Source of the DNA: Verrucomicrobiota bacterium
GTDB lineage: Bacteria > Verrucomicrobiota > Verrucomicrobiia > Limisphaerales > JADLHS01
DNA: 47,190 nucleotides
Assembly: GCA_025350905.1 (NCBI GenBank)
Contig: JANXWY010000008.1
Span: forward strand, 1-47,190
Direction of reading: 5' to 3'
Part shown: positions 26,484 through 36,216 of the stretch, in pieces
Layout of the letters: each line of letters begins with the position of its first letter
How positions within the stretch are numbered: position 1 is the stretch's first letter
Notes under the pieces: generated by a model
What the model saw: the letters and a program-made list of their open reading frames with translations, nothing else
What the model was told of the DNA's origin: nothing
Database searches by the model: none
Position numbers and translations under genes: made by a program

Positions 26484-29366
26484 TTAGCGGGTGGCGGTTG
26501 GTTTCGCCTCGCGGACCGGGAGCGATGGGGCACTTGATAAGCCGAAGGCGCCGGGGCGTTGCAGCGGGTAGATGACGATCGCTTGGGCCGCATGGTCGGC
26601 GGCCGCATTTTGCCGGCGATGCATGGCAATGGCGCGATCGCGTGCATTGTCATCCGGCCGGAAGCGTTCGTGCAGCCGACGATGTTCCTCGGCTAGTTTT
26701 GGGTCGCCCAATTGCGCGTAAATCAGCGCGAGGTTGTAATGCGCCGTCACGTTTTCCGAATCGAGCGCGAGGGTTTTCTGGAATTGCGCTTCGGCCTGGT
26801 GCAGGAAAGCGGTCTGTTGCGCCCGGTTGGCATCGCCGCGTTCGAGTTTGGCTCGCTCGAATAGCGTCTGGCCCAGTTCGTTGATCACTTCGTAATCCTT
26901 GCTGAAGTCGAAGCCCCGTTTGTCCAGTTCGGGGTAACGATCTTCCAAGATGCTGCGGAACTCGGTGATCGCCTTGTCGAGATAACCGTTTTGCTTGTTC
27001 ACCAGGCCATTAAGCCAGGCAATTGTCCAGCGCGGCGCGGGCGGATCGAATTGCGCGGCACGCTGCAACGCGACCACAGCGTCCTCGAGCCGGCCTTCCT
27101 TGAAATACACACGCGCCAGATTCAACGGACCATCGGCGCGACCGAGTTTTTCCACGGTCTCAAAGGCCTGGGCCGCCTGGATCAACTCACCTTTCTCGCT
27201 GCCCTTGTCGCCTTCCAACAACAAGCCGATGCCGTAGTCGTTCCAGCGTTGCCATTCGGGGATCGTTGAGAGTTGAGGGCTGAGCGTTGAGGGTCGGTTG
27301 GATGCTCCGCCGACCCCCGCGATGGGAAACGTGATGGCATCGGACGCGATCACTGTGATCGGCAGATCGTTCGTCACTCGGAAGGGCGCGCCGTTGGAAT
27401 AATCCTTGCCCAAGACGTAATTCAAATAGATCGCGTCGAACTTCCGGTAATGGAGTTTTACTTCAACCGTGAGCGGCTCGGTCTGCTGCTCCGGCACCGT
27501 GAACACATAATGGGCGACCTGACCGGCCCCGGGCGGAATCTGGTGATTGTAAAGCGGGGTGAAAATGTCCTGGGGATTGCGGCGGTCAATTCGGTTACCG
27601 TCCTTATCAAGCATATAGACGTTCACGAAGTGCGACCAGGGATCCACCTCGTTGAAGGCGCCGAGACCGCCGCTGCGACCAATGATCCGGCCGCCGCTGC
27701 TGATTTTGCTCTCCACCCAGACTTCGTTGGAATCCACCGTGCCCTGCGTGAACGGATGGCCGACCTTGAGCGTCCGCAACACGGCTTCGAGCAAATACGT
27801 CTGGCCGGGTTTGAGCGTAGGAACTTGGGGGCGCAACGGCGCGATGAGCGGGCTGTCCACCGTGCCGCCTTCCTTCACGCCAAAGATGTCTAGGCGCACA
27901 GTGCCTTTGAGGAAAGCTTGCTGGATCTGGACGATGTCCGGCTCGTGGCGGAGGTGCGCGATCCCGGTATTGGCCGCGGGGAAGAGATGGTCGTGGATGC
28001 TCAGGGTGTGGTTGGTGGGATTGAAGTAGCGCGCACCAAAATCATCCGAGGGCTGGAGCGGCATGTGACAACCGGCACAGTTAGGCTGCGCCTTTTCCGG
28101 ATAGTAAAAACTGCGGGCGCTGTGGCCGGAAACTCCGCTCAACAGGTAGGTGTCGTAATGGTTCTGGCCGCGGAGAAATTCCTTGTACTTGTTCAGTTCC
28201 AACGGCAGGCTGACTTTGTGGCAGGTGGAACAAAACTCCGCGGTTTTGTGGAGCGGCTTGAGAAAAGTCTTCTTGTGGAAATCCGGCTTGGCCTTGACGA
28301 GTTGTTGGTTGATGAATTGCAACAGCGCATTCGTGCTGTAGGCAAAGGGGTAATGAATCGGTTCCTCGATGGTGTAATCGGCGTTGCCGCGCGTGCTGTT
28401 GACGTGATTGATGGCATGGCAGGCGGTGCAGGTGATGCCGGCCTTCGCGGTGGGATGATTTTCAACATCGAAATTGGGGTCGTCAAACGCGCCGCTGAAG
28501 AACGGGACCACGTCGTGGCACCCGGCGCACCAGCGGGACGCTTTCACATTGCCGTCGCGCTCCAGGGAGACTTTGCGCGTTTCTTTGACGCTGAACAAAT
28601 AGGGCTGGTTGTTGAAAGAACTGAAATGGTGCGCACTATGGAACCAGCCCTTATAAGCATCGGCGTGGCACTTCAGGCAATAGTCATCCATCATCAAAGT
28701 TTGCGCCGGAATGAATTTACCGGAGGCTGTGCGTGCCAGCGAGGGTTCAAAATATTTTTTCCCCTCGGGCGAGCCGATCACATTCTGCGGCGGATGTTTG
28801 GAGTGGAAAAGTACAGTCGCTACCGCCATGACCCCGACCACGGCTGCCCAACGCAGTCCGGCTCGCCATTGAATGCGTGGTCCCGCCAGCCGGTGCAGGA
28901 GGTAGAGCCAAACCGCCAGCAGCGGCGTGATGACGTGCGCCCAGTAAATTGGGGAACGCAGCCGGGGATCTTTGAGGACGAAGAAATCAAAGCGCATCAA
29001 CGCAATGCCGGTGAACAACAACACCAGGCTGATCGCAAACAACAGGTAGCCGACCCGGACCGCGCGGCGGTTCGGCCGATCGTGGGCGTTCTTGATATGT
29101 AGCGCGCCGAAGATGACGAACGGCGTCACCAGCAGCAGCCCCAGGACGAGGTGCGCCAGAAACATGAACTGATAAAAGTAGTTTTCGTACGAGGTTTCGG
29201 TAACCCACTGCAAAAACGTGATGCCCGCGAGATAAGCGGAATTGGCGGCGAGGACCGCCACCAAGCCGAAGATGAAGTACAGCAGCAGGCGCAAGCGCGG
29301 GCCGACCGACCGAACATATTTTTTCTTCGGGGTGGGATTTTTATCGGAGACGCCTTGGCCGGTCAT
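26484..29366 (-). CDS. Membrane pentaheme cytochrome c with C-terminal TPRs
   Basis: A 960-residue protein with three parts. Residues about 23-187 hold five hydrophobic helices, some with histidines inside or at the ends (AHLVLGLLLV, YWAHVITPLL), like a cytochrome b561 or NapC-type anchor. Residues 225-440 carry five CxxCH heme sites at 230-234 (CLKCH), 280-284 (CAGCH), 313-317 (CTACH), 379-383 (CSTCH) and 430-434 (CAGCH), with extra histidines such as HSAHH as possible axial ligands; this resembles the cytochrome c554/multiheme group. A beta-rich region and then TPR-like repeats (about 715-900) form the rest. It should pass electrons between the quinone pool and the periplasm. The start is ATG 29366, without a strong ribosome site. 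It is followed 46 bp later by the membrane-anchored CRTAC1 gene, a likely partner. Donor and acceptor are unknown. Confidence 0.9.
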   Translation of the reverse strand: MTGQGVSDKNPTPKKKYVRSVGPRLRLLLYFIFGLVAVLAANSAYLAGITFLQWVTETSYENYFYQFMFLAHLVLGLLLVTPFVIFGALHIKNAHDRPNRRAVRVGYLLFAISLVLLFTGIALMRFDFFVLKDPRLRSPIYWAHVITPLLAVWLYLLHRLAGPRIQWRAGLRWAAVVGVMAVATVLFHSKHPPQNVIGSPEGKKYFEPSLARTASGKFIPAQTLMMDDYCLKCHADAYKGWFHSAHHFSSFNNQPYLFSVKETRKVSLERDGNVKASRWCAGCHDVVPFFSGAFDDPNFDVENHPTAKAGITCTACHAINHVNSTRGNADYTIEEPIHYPFAYSTNALLQFINQQLVKAKPDFHKKTFLKPLHKTAEFCSTCHKVSLPLELNKYKEFLRGQNHYDTYLLSGVSGHSARSFYYPEKAQPNCAGCHMPLQPSDDFGARYFNPTNHTLSIHDHLFPAANTGIAHLRHEPDIVQIQQAFLKGTVRLDIFGVKEGGTVDSPLIAPLRPQVPTLKPGQTYLLEAVLRTLKVGHPFTQGTVDSNEVWVESKISSGGRIIGRSGGLGAFNEVDPWSHFVNVYMLDKDGNRIDRRNPQDIFTPLYNHQIPPGAGQVAHYVFTVPEQQTEPLTVEVKLHYRKFDAIYLNYVLGKDYSNGAPFRVTNDLPITVIASDAITFPIAGVGGASNRPSTLSPQLSTIPEWQRWNDYGIGLLLEGDKGSEKGELIQAAQAFETVEKLGRADGPLNLARVYFKEGRLEDAVVALQRAAQFDPPAPRWTIAWLNGLVNKQNGYLDKAITEFRSILEDRYPELDKRGFDFSKDYEVINELGQTLFERAKLERGDANRAQQTAFLHQAEAQFQKTLALDSENVTAHYNLALIYAQLGDPKLAEEHRRLHERFRPDDNARDRAIAMHRRQNAAADHAAQAIVIYPLQRPGAFGLSSAPSLPVREAKPTATR

Positions 29367-29549
29367 AAAACTAAGCCCGCGCCAGGTGCAACTTTGATCG
29401 GGGCGCGCGCAATCTCAATCCGTGCGGCCGCGCCGGGTTCAACGAAGCGCCAAGCTTCCGAAGCCGAATTATGCCGCCCGCAAATGATCATCGGGTTGGC
29501 CAATCTGGTGAAATCGCTTTCGGCATTTAGAATTTAGTAAAGGGGCTGG

Positions 29550-30242
29550 TCACGGCACATAAAAGCGAAGGGTGCCGTCCAGCGTGTCGGCGCTTTTGAT
29601 GGAAAGAACGGTGGTCTTGAGGCCGTTATCGCTGACTTGCTGAACACTGCCGTCACTCATGGCCAGATTTCCCGTATTGGCTCCATGCGCCAGGGCTTTG
29701 TCCCATTTGGCATTCTTTCCGCCGTTGGGAGTATTGATGGTGTAACAGGCGGTGTTGTCGTTCAGACCCGAGAACTCAAACCCGCTGAGACTCCGGTCCG
29801 CCGCCAGGATGTGTTTGGGCTTTTTTTCATCGGCGTCATCACCGAGCGAATAGCTGACGTTGGTGCCGTAACAGGCGGCGAAGTTCGTGGCCGCCCGGCG
29901 GTCGCTGTCGTTGGGACAGAGCAGGATGTTGGGCGTGGCGAGTTCGTTGGAGGCGAGGCAGAATTGGAAGTTTGCGGGCGCGTTGTCGGTGCCATTGGGC
30001 TTGCCGCCCCCCACGGATTGGTCCACCAGCCAGGGATATTTGCCGTCATGGTCGTCGGCCCACAACCGCATCGCGAGTCCGATTTGTTTGAGGTTGTTCA
30101 CGCATTTGATGCGTTGCGCTTTGGCTTTGGCCTTGGCGAGTGCGGGGAGCAACATGCCCGCCAGGATCGCGATGATGGCGATCACCACGAGCAGCTCAAT
30201 GAGCGTGAAAGCGCGTCGCGCCAAACAACCGGACGTGTTCAT
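29550..30242 (-). CDS. Prepilin-like (type II pseudopilin / DUF1559-like) protein
   Basis: A 230-residue protein that begins with a short basic leader and the class III signal [20 protein letters not shown], the prepilin cleavage/methylation site, followed by the usual N-terminal helix ([24 protein letters not shown]). The residue before the cleaved Phe is Ala rather than the common Gly. The globular part is short and includes [11 protein letters not shown] and [16 protein letters not shown], typical of the many DUF1559-like or H-X9-DG-type pseudopilins in Verrucomicrobiota and Planctomycetota. These genomes carry dozens of such proteins, so the exact role cannot be set; it probably sits in the inner membrane or is assembled into a pseudopilus. 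It follows the haloperoxidase-like gene by 44 bp. Confidence 0.9.
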   Translation of the reverse strand: MNTSGCLARRAFTLIELLVVIAIIAILAGMLLPALAKAKAKAQRIKCVNNLKQIGLAMRLWADDHDGKYPWLVDQSVGGGKPNGTDNAPANFQFCLASNELATPNILLCPNDSDRRAATNFAACYGTNVSYSLGDDADEKKPKHILAADRSLSGFEFSGLNDNTACYTINTPNGGKNAKWDKALAHGANTGNLAMSDGSVQQVSDNGLKTTVLSIKSADTLDGTLRFYVP

Positions 30243-30286
30243 GCGGGCTCGAGTTTACCGGTGGTGAAAGCCATCGCGCCCGGGGC

Positions 30287-32455
30287 TTACGGCGTGAGCG
30301 AGCTCGCCGTGCGGTAGAATTTCTGCGCGGCGCCGGCACTATTCGTACTTACAAGCCACCCTTCGAGCGCGAGTTTGGCCCCGCCGGGTTCATCCGTGAA
30401 CGCATTGCTGAGATTCGTGGTGGACTGCAATTTGTAGTAGAAACCACGGAGCGTGTTGTGGCGAACTTCGTCGTTATTGGCGTCAACCTTTCGTAGCGCC
30501 AGGGTCACCGGTGCGTTGATAACTGAGCCGTCGAAATACTTGCGCGCTAGCGCCCAAACGTCTTTGCCCACCTGCGCCCCCAGGCGCCGACCCACCAAAT
30601 TGTCAATCGGCGGATGAATCCCGCCCCAGATCCGGGAAATTCCGGCTTGATCGGCCGCATCGTAGTAGGTGGCCCATTGCAAAATGACCGGCGCCGACGG
30701 GCCGTTTTCAAAGCCGAGAACATAAATGTTATTGGTGCCGAGGCCGCCGGGAAAGAACGGGGTGCCCGTGATCGCCGCGAGAATTTCGGCGGCCGAACGG
30801 CTGAACGTGCTATGGCCCGAAATGTAGCCGGGAAAGGCCGGGGTGACAAAATTCGTGCGTTGATACGGCGCCCAGGTATCGGCGTGAATCCATTTCACGC
30901 CACTGTATTGGTTGACCGGGTCCCCGGGCGGACCGGGCCAGGCCAGAACCGCGATTTTGCCCGGCGTCAAGCCGGCATGCCGACCGGAGGCGGCGGTGTC
31001 GGCCGTCACCAGTTCGATCTGGTTGGCAATGAGGGGGAGGCCGTTGGTGTTATACGACGGGAGGTTGGGATTGCTGGACTGGCCGAGGCCGGCCAGGAAG
31101 CGGACGGCACTCATCGGCCGCCACGCATCGTAGTAGCGCTTGATTGACCACGCGGTGCAGGCGGCTTCATGGACCGCGGCATTCAGGGCGAAGTACATTT
31201 TCACGTCCCACTCCAAATCATCCACGACCGGCCCCGTCCCGCCGATTTTTTTCACCAGCAACGGATTGTCCGCAACGTAATTGGCCAAAACATTCCAGTG
31301 CCCGGGCGGGGTTTCAGAATTCGGACCATCCGCCCAGAATTCAGCCAACACGCGGGCGAGATCGCCGCGTTTGACCAGATGCGGCTCGTACGGTTGGCCG
31401 GTGACGGGGTTGGTGCTGTAGCCATGGCCATCATACAGCACGAAGTTGCCGGTGCCGTAGTCACCGGCAAACGCAAGACTGTTGTTGCCATAAGCCGCTG
31501 GAGAAATATCAACCATCGCTCCGTCATCCGGGGTTAACTGGCAGTCCGCGGTGATCATGGCCACCACTTCGCGCACAAACTGTTCATGCGTCGGACCGCC
31601 AAAGAACGGCGGCGGTCCGGGGTCAATCCATGGTTTGGTCGCATCCGTTCGGGCGAGGGCGAAAGGCCGCACCCCGAGCCATTGCGCGCCCAGATAACTT
31701 TGGAGCGGCCCGAGTGGAAATCCATTTTGGTCCACGGCATTGACGATGCGCAGCCGCTGCCAATGATTGATATCCACCACCGTCAGCCCGGCGTTGGTGC
31801 CCCCGGAGCCATCATCGATGCCGGCCCGATCGGTCGCCAGCGCGGGGTTGAGGTAGACATACCCGCCTTGGTTGGCGGGGTAATCCGGGTAAGCGATCGG
31901 TGGGTCGCGCAGCGGGTAGGGAGTGCCATTGGTTTGCCGGGCGCCGTCATTGAGGAACCAGGCGGAAACCGCATCGTACACCGAATTGCCGACTCCGGCC
32001 GGGGTGGAAGTGTCGCGCGAGGCATTGTTCGTGTCGTAACCCAACGCCGTCATCTGGATGTCGTCCAGAACCAAAGTATTGCTGGCCGTCCGGGAATAGA
32101 CGTGGCGCTCCTTCAGGAGCCGCCACGCGGCGTAGGAGATCGCTTCATTCCGGGCTGCGGCCAGATCGGCGGCCGTGTGCTTGCCGCGATAGACGTAGCC
32201 CACCGCGTTGGTGTCGTAGGCAGCCCAGGCATCATACATGCAGGCCGAGAGGCTGAAGTAATTGCGCGCTTGCGCGGGGGGATGCGGCGTGTCCTGTCGG
32301 ATGGCCGCCAGCGCGCGCTCATCCCAAACGCGGGCGACGCTGTTGGTGGCCCGGGCGCGGGTGACCACAAGGAGGCCCACTAGAATCAATAAGGCAAACT
32401 CGAGTTTTCTCCCGGTTCGAGACAATACCAGAGCTGATCGGATTTTGCTTTGCAT
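30287..32455 (-). CDS. Vanadium-dependent haloperoxidase-like protein (PAP2 fold)
   Basis: A 722-residue exported protein (signal about 1-36, ALLILVGLLVVTRARA). All parts of the vanadate/phosphate pocket of the haloperoxidase/PAP2 superfamily can be seen: K439/R440 and R446 in SIKRYYDAWRP, the PAFPGYISGHST loop with S546-S549 and H548, and R608 with H614 in SRIWGGIHPP. Such enzymes oxidise halides with hydrogen peroxide; related proteins are acid phosphatases, so halide activity is not proven. The N-terminal half (NYFSLSACMYDAWAAYD) matches the bacterial vanadium-chloroperoxidase-related group. The C-terminal 70 residues are an extra, poorly conserved part. The gene follows the LytTR regulator by 91 bp on the same strand, suggesting LytS/LytTR control. 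The start is ATG 32455. Confidence 0.9.
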   Translation of the reverse strand: MQSKIRSALVLSRTGRKLEFALLILVGLLVVTRARATNSVARVWDERALAAIRQDTPHPPAQARNYFSLSACMYDAWAAYDTNAVGYVYRGKHTAADLAAARNEAISYAAWRLLKERHVYSRTASNTLVLDDIQMTALGYDTNNASRDTSTPAGVGNSVYDAVSAWFLNDGARQTNGTPYPLRDPPIAYPDYPANQGGYVYLNPALATDRAGIDDGSGGTNAGLTVVDINHWQRLRIVNAVDQNGFPLGPLQSYLGAQWLGVRPFALARTDATKPWIDPGPPPFFGGPTHEQFVREVVAMITADCQLTPDDGAMVDISPAAYGNNSLAFAGDYGTGNFVLYDGHGYSTNPVTGQPYEPHLVKRGDLARVLAEFWADGPNSETPPGHWNVLANYVADNPLLVKKIGGTGPVVDDLEWDVKMYFALNAAVHEAACTAWSIKRYYDAWRPMSAVRFLAGLGQSSNPNLPSYNTNGLPLIANQIELVTADTAASGRHAGLTPGKIAVLAWPGPPGDPVNQYSGVKWIHADTWAPYQRTNFVTPAFPGYISGHSTFSRSAAEILAAITGTPFFPGGLGTNNIYVLGFENGPSAPVILQWATYYDAADQAGISRIWGGIHPPIDNLVGRRLGAQVGKDVWALARKYFDGSVINAPVTLALRKVDANNDEVRHNTLRGFYYKLQSTTNLSNAFTDEPGGAKLALEGWLVSTNSAGAAQKFYRTASSLTP

Positions 32456-32546
32456 TGCTCATTTATTGCCGACCCGCCGGAAACTCACAGGCTTTTGGGG
32501 CGGGACGCCCAAATCCGGTGGCGAAATGTTCCCCCGGCGGGGTCAA

Positions 32547-33308
32547 TCAACCAAACCCGAGTTGCTTTAGTTTATCGCGGTAGTTGCGGCTCAACGTCAG
32601 GCGCGTGCCGTCTTGCAGAATCACCGTGTAGGCGCCGTGAAATAATGATTGCAGTTCCTTAAGGCGGTCGACGTTGACGATGGTTGACCGACTGATCCGC
32701 ACAAATTTTTCCGGCGCGAGTTGGGTTTCGAGCGTGCTCAACTTTTCGCGGAGCAAATGGGACTGCTTGCCGACGTGCAAATCCACGTAATTGTCCGCCG
32801 CTTCGATCCAGTCAATGGTGTCGACGCGCAGCAAGACGACGCGCCCGTTGGCCTTGACGGCCAGCCGTTCCAGAAATTTTGGCGGCGACTTTAGTTCGGC
32901 GATCAGGTTCGACAGCCGCTGGTCGAGGTCGCCGCCTTGGCGTTGCTTGACCTGGTCCAGCGCGCGCCGCAGGGCCGCCTGAAAGCGAGTGCGGTCGAAG
33001 GGCTTGAGCAGGTAATCCACCGCGTGAAACTCAAACGCGCGCAAGGCAAATTTGTCATGCGCGGTCACGAAGACGATCACGGGCATGGGGCCGGCGCCGA
33101 TGGATTGCAAGACACCGAAACCGTCCAGTTCCGGCATCTGCACGTCCAGAAATATGAGCTCCGGCCGCTGTTCCTGGATCGCCCCGACGGCCTCGCGGCC
33201 ATTGGAACACTCGCCGACAATTTCAATCTCTGGTTCCGGCAGGAGCAACTGGCGCATCCGTTCACGAGCCAGTAGCTCGTCATCCACGATCAAGGTTCGA
33301 GTTTTCAT
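32547..33308 (-). CDS. LytTR-family response regulator
   Basis: A 253-residue regulator. The receiver domain (1-120) has the acidic pair VDDE, phospho-acceptor D55 in LIFLDVQMPELDG and lysine in YLLKPFD. The C-terminal LytTR DNA-binding domain (about 148-253) has KANGRVVLLRVDTIDWIEA, ADNYVDLHV and FVRISRSTIVNVDRL. It works with the kinase encoded just before it; the two genes overlap by 29 bp, which indicates translational coupling. LytTR proteins bind pairs of short direct repeats upstream of target promoters; I could not fix such a pair with certainty here. The nearest candidates for control are the haloperoxidase-like gene downstream and the divergent CRTAC1 gene. Confidence 0.95.
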   Translation of the reverse strand: MKTRTLIVDDELLARERMRQLLLPEPEIEIVGECSNGREAVGAIQEQRPELIFLDVQMPELDGFGVLQSIGAGPMPVIVFVTAHDKFALRAFEFHAVDYLLKPFDRTRFQAALRRALDQVKQRQGGDLDQRLSNLIAELKSPPKFLERLAVKANGRVVLLRVDTIDWIEAADNYVDLHVGKQSHLLREKLSTLETQLAPEKFVRISRSTIVNVDRLKELQSLFHGAYTVILQDGTRLTLSRNYRDKLKQLGFG

Positions 33309-34392
33309 GATTATTGGTTTCCAATCGGAACGGAATGATCAGTCGCACCAGCACTCCGCCACCGGGCGCATTACCCAGCTCGAAGCGATGTGCCGGGCCG
33401 TACAGTTCCCGCAAGCGCGCCCGGGTGTTGGACAGGCCCACGCCCTCTTTGCCGAGTGCATGGTCTTTTAGTCCGCCACCGTTATCGCAGACATCCAGGG
33501 CGAGCCCCTCCGCCTGGCGGCGCGCGTGCAGCTCGATGCGACCGGGCCGGGCGTGCGGTTCGATGCCGTGGCGGATGGCGTTCTCCACCAGTGGCTGCAA
33601 AATGAGATTGGGGACCTGCGCCTCGAAGGTGTCGGGCGCGATATCCAGTTTTACGGTGAGCCGGTCGCCGAACCGGATCTGTTCGATCTCCAGATAACGT
33701 TGGAGAAAACGCAATTCATCACGCAAGGTTACCTCCTGCGTGTCGGAACCTTCCAGGGCAGCGCGCAACATGTCGCCCAGCCGCATGATCATCCGGTCGG
33801 CCGCTTCCACATCCTGGTGCATGAGCGAAGAGATGGAGTGCAGGGTGTTGAACAGAAAGTGCGGATTGAGCTGCATCTGGAGGGCCTGCAGTTTCGCCTG
33901 GACCAGACGTTTCTCCAATGCTGCCGCATGGAGTTCGCGTTCGCGGTATTTCCGATAATTATCAAACGCCTGACTCACGGCGAGAATGACGCAATAAACC
34001 AGGAGATTGAAGTGCCAGGTTTTCACGAGCAACGGTCGGAAGGCTTCGGAAAAATCAGCGCCGCTTTGCCATTGTCCAATCCAGGACCGAATCACCATGT
34101 AGGCGAGCGAAAAAGTCATCCCCCCCAGGACGTGCACCGCGAGACTCCAGCCCCACGTGCCCGCTTCGAAGCGAAACCGCCGCGCCAGGTAACCCACCGG
34201 AACCGACAGCGCGGCGAAGACATACCAATCGCCCAGCGCGTAGCCCACCGCCTGACGCCAACTCACCTCCAGTCCCGCCTTGGCGCTGGAAATATAAAAC
34301 TGGCTCGCAAACGACAGCCCGAGGAGGGTCCAAAATACGAAGCCGACGAGCCACCGGACCCGGCGCTTTTGGAGGACGGTTCTTATTGTCAT
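33280..34392 (-). CDS. LytS/YehU-type sensor histidine kinase
   Basis: A 370-residue membrane kinase from ATG 34392; the open frame extends 18 codons further, but those would overlap the divergent CRTAC1 gene. Four hydrophobic helices (about 14-34, 54-70, 82-104, 127-145) form a compact sensor without a large outside domain. A short coiled coil follows, then the His_kinase domain with H178 in QLNPHFLFNTLHSI. The ATPase domain has LVENAIRHG, DNGGG and GVGLSNTRARL, the standard signs of the LytS/YehU group. It phosphorylates the LytTR regulator that overlaps its 3' end. The ligand is unknown. Only 37 bp separate its start from the divergent CRTAC1 start, so control regions must overlap the coding ends. 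Confidence 0.93.
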   Translation of the reverse strand: MTIRTVLQKRRVRWLVGFVFWTLLGLSFASQFYISSAKAGLEVSWRQAVGYALGDWYVFAALSVPVGYLARRFRFEAGTWGWSLAVHVLGGMTFSLAYMVIRSWIGQWQSGADFSEAFRPLLVKTWHFNLLVYCVILAVSQAFDNYRKYRERELHAAALEKRLVQAKLQALQMQLNPHFLFNTLHSISSLMHQDVEAADRMIMRLGDMLRAALEGSDTQEVTLRDELRFLQRYLEIEQIRFGDRLTVKLDIAPDTFEAQVPNLILQPLVENAIRHGIEPHARPGRIELHARRQAEGLALDVCDNGGGLKDHALGKEGVGLSNTRARLRELYGPAHRFELGNAPGGGVLVRLIIPFRLETNNHENSNLDRG

Positions 34393-34429
34393 GTGCTTGC
34401 CGCTTTGATAGAAAATCAAACTAACAAAT

Positions 34430-36154
34430 TTGAAAACACCAAACAAATCCTATCTTGCAGTGGGGGTGCTCCTGGCCGCCACCCCGTTTGGGCACGCAAA
34501 CCCGGAGGCGACGAGTGAAATCCCGACCGTGAAATTCACCGACATTACCGCCGCCGCCGGGATCAAATTCGTCCACCATAACGGCGCATACGGTGACAAG
34601 TTGTTGCCGGAAACGATGGGTGGCGGAGTGGCCTTCCTCGACTACGACAACGACGGCCATCAGGACTTGCTGTTCATCAATTCCACCGACTGGCCGGGTC
34701 ACGTTCCGCCGGGCAGGCAACCGCCGACCATGGCGCTCTACCACAACGACGGCCAGGGCCGTTTCGCGGACGTCACGGCTGACTCCGGTCTCGACGTGAG
34801 TTTCTATGGCATGGGGGTGGCCGTGGGTGACTATGACAACGACGGATTGCCGGACGTCTTCATCACGGCCGTGGGCGGGAATCACCTTTTCCACAATGAA
34901 GGCAAGGGCAAGTTCCGTCAGGTGACCCAGGCGGCCGGGCTCGACGGTTCGCCCGACAATTGGAGCACCAGTGCGGCCTGGATCGATTACGACAATGACG
35001 GCAAGCTGGATCTGTTCGTGTGCAACTACGTCCGGTGGTCGCCCGAAATTGATCGCGCCGCCAATTTTGAACTTCCCAATCTCGGGCGCGCGTACGGTCC
35101 GCCACGTAATTTCGCCGGCACTTTCCCGCACCTCTATCATAACGATGGCAACGGCAAGTTCACGGACACATCAGAGCCGGCCGGCATCCAAATCAAAAAC
35201 CCGGCCACGGGTCTGCCCGTTGCCAAGTCGCTGGCCGTGGCGCCCGTGGACGTGGACAACGATGGCTGGATGGATCTGGTGGTCGCCAACGATACGGCGC
35301 AAAATTTTCTCTTCCGCAACCAGCGCGATGGGACGTTCAAGGAAATTGGCGCGCGTTCGGGCATTGCCTTTGACGCTTATGGCCTAACCCGGGGCGCGAT
35401 GGGCATCGACTCGGCCCGGTTTCGCAACGACGACACCTTGGGGATTGCGATCGGGAATTTTGCCAATGAGATGAACGCCCTCTACGTCGCGCCGCGCGGC
35501 TCGCTGGTCTTCGCTGACGAAGCCATTCGGGAAGGTGTCGGGCCGGCCAGTCAAAAGTTGTTGAAATTCGGCCTGTTCTTTTTCGACTATGATCTCGATG
35601 GCCGGCTCGACGTCCTGACGGCCGATGGCCACTTGGAACCCGAAATCAATCGCGTCCAGCCCACGCAACAATACCGCCAACCGGCCCAGCTCTTTTGGAA
35701 TCGAGGCGACAAAGGTTTAGGGTTCCTGCCCGTGCCCCCGGAAAAAAGCGGCCGGGACCTGGTCCAGCCGATCGTGGGGCGCGGTTCGGCTTTCGCAGAT
35801 ATTGATGGCGACGGGGATCTGGATGTCGTGCTGACCCAGGTCGCGGGCGCGCCGTTGTTATTGCGCAACGATCAGAAGTTGAACCATCATTGGATTCGAC
35901 TGAAATTAATCGGCACCAAAAGCAACCGCGACGCCATCGGCGCCTGGCTCAAGGTACATGTGCGCGGTCACACTTTGTCGCGCCAGGTGATGCCCACCCG
36001 CAGTTACCTCTCGCAGTCTGAATTGCCGGTAACGATCGGGTTGGGGGAAGCGGACAAGGTGGACAGCGTGGAAATCGCTTGGCCGAGCGGCCAAACTCAA
36101 CGCCTCAATTCGCCGGCGATTGACCGTCTGACGGTCGTCACCGAGCCTCGCTAG
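34430..36154 (+). CDS. CRTAC1 family protein, secreted (FG-GAP + UnbV)
   Basis: A 574-residue protein from TTG 34430. The signal peptide (MKTPNKSYLAVGVLLAATPFGHA) is convincing, which supports this start although no ribosome site is seen. The mature part is an FG-GAP propeller with FLDYDNDGHQDLLF, VGDYDNDGLPDVF, WIDYDNDGKLDLF, PVDVDNDGWMDLV and DIDGDGDLDVV, followed by an ASPIC/UnbV domain (GTKSNRDAIGAWLKVHVRG, SYLSQSELPVTIGLG). Alignment by eye with the membrane-anchored protein at 24572 shows about two-thirds identity from end to end, so the two are recent paralogues that differ in how they are placed (free against anchored) and in cysteine content. It is divergent from the LytS/LytTR pair. 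The molecular role of bacterial CRTAC1 proteins is not known; calcium binding is likely. Confidence 0.9.
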   Translation: MKTPNKSYLAVGVLLAATPFGHANPEATSEIPTVKFTDITAAAGIKFVHHNGAYGDKLLPETMGGGVAFLDYDNDGHQDLLFINSTDWPGHVPPGRQPPTMALYHNDGQGRFADVTADSGLDVSFYGMGVAVGDYDNDGLPDVFITAVGGNHLFHNEGKGKFRQVTQAAGLDGSPDNWSTSAAWIDYDNDGKLDLFVCNYVRWSPEIDRAANFELPNLGRAYGPPRNFAGTFPHLYHNDGNGKFTDTSEPAGIQIKNPATGLPVAKSLAVAPVDVDNDGWMDLVVANDTAQNFLFRNQRDGTFKEIGARSGIAFDAYGLTRGAMGIDSARFRNDDTLGIAIGNFANEMNALYVAPRGSLVFADEAIREGVGPASQKLLKFGLFFFDYDLDGRLDVLTADGHLEPEINRVQPTQQYRQPAQLFWNRGDKGLGFLPVPPEKSGRDLVQPIVGRGSAFADIDGDGDLDVVLTQVAGAPLLLRNDQKLNHHWIRLKLIGTKSNRDAIGAWLKVHVRGHTLSRQVMPTRSYLSQSELPVTIGLGEADKVDSVEIAWPSGQTQRLNSPAIDRLTVVTEPR

Positions 36155-36216
36155 TGATATTGACGGAGCCGTCATCTAAAACCACCGGTCAAAAAAATCA
36201 GTATGACCCTGTCACG

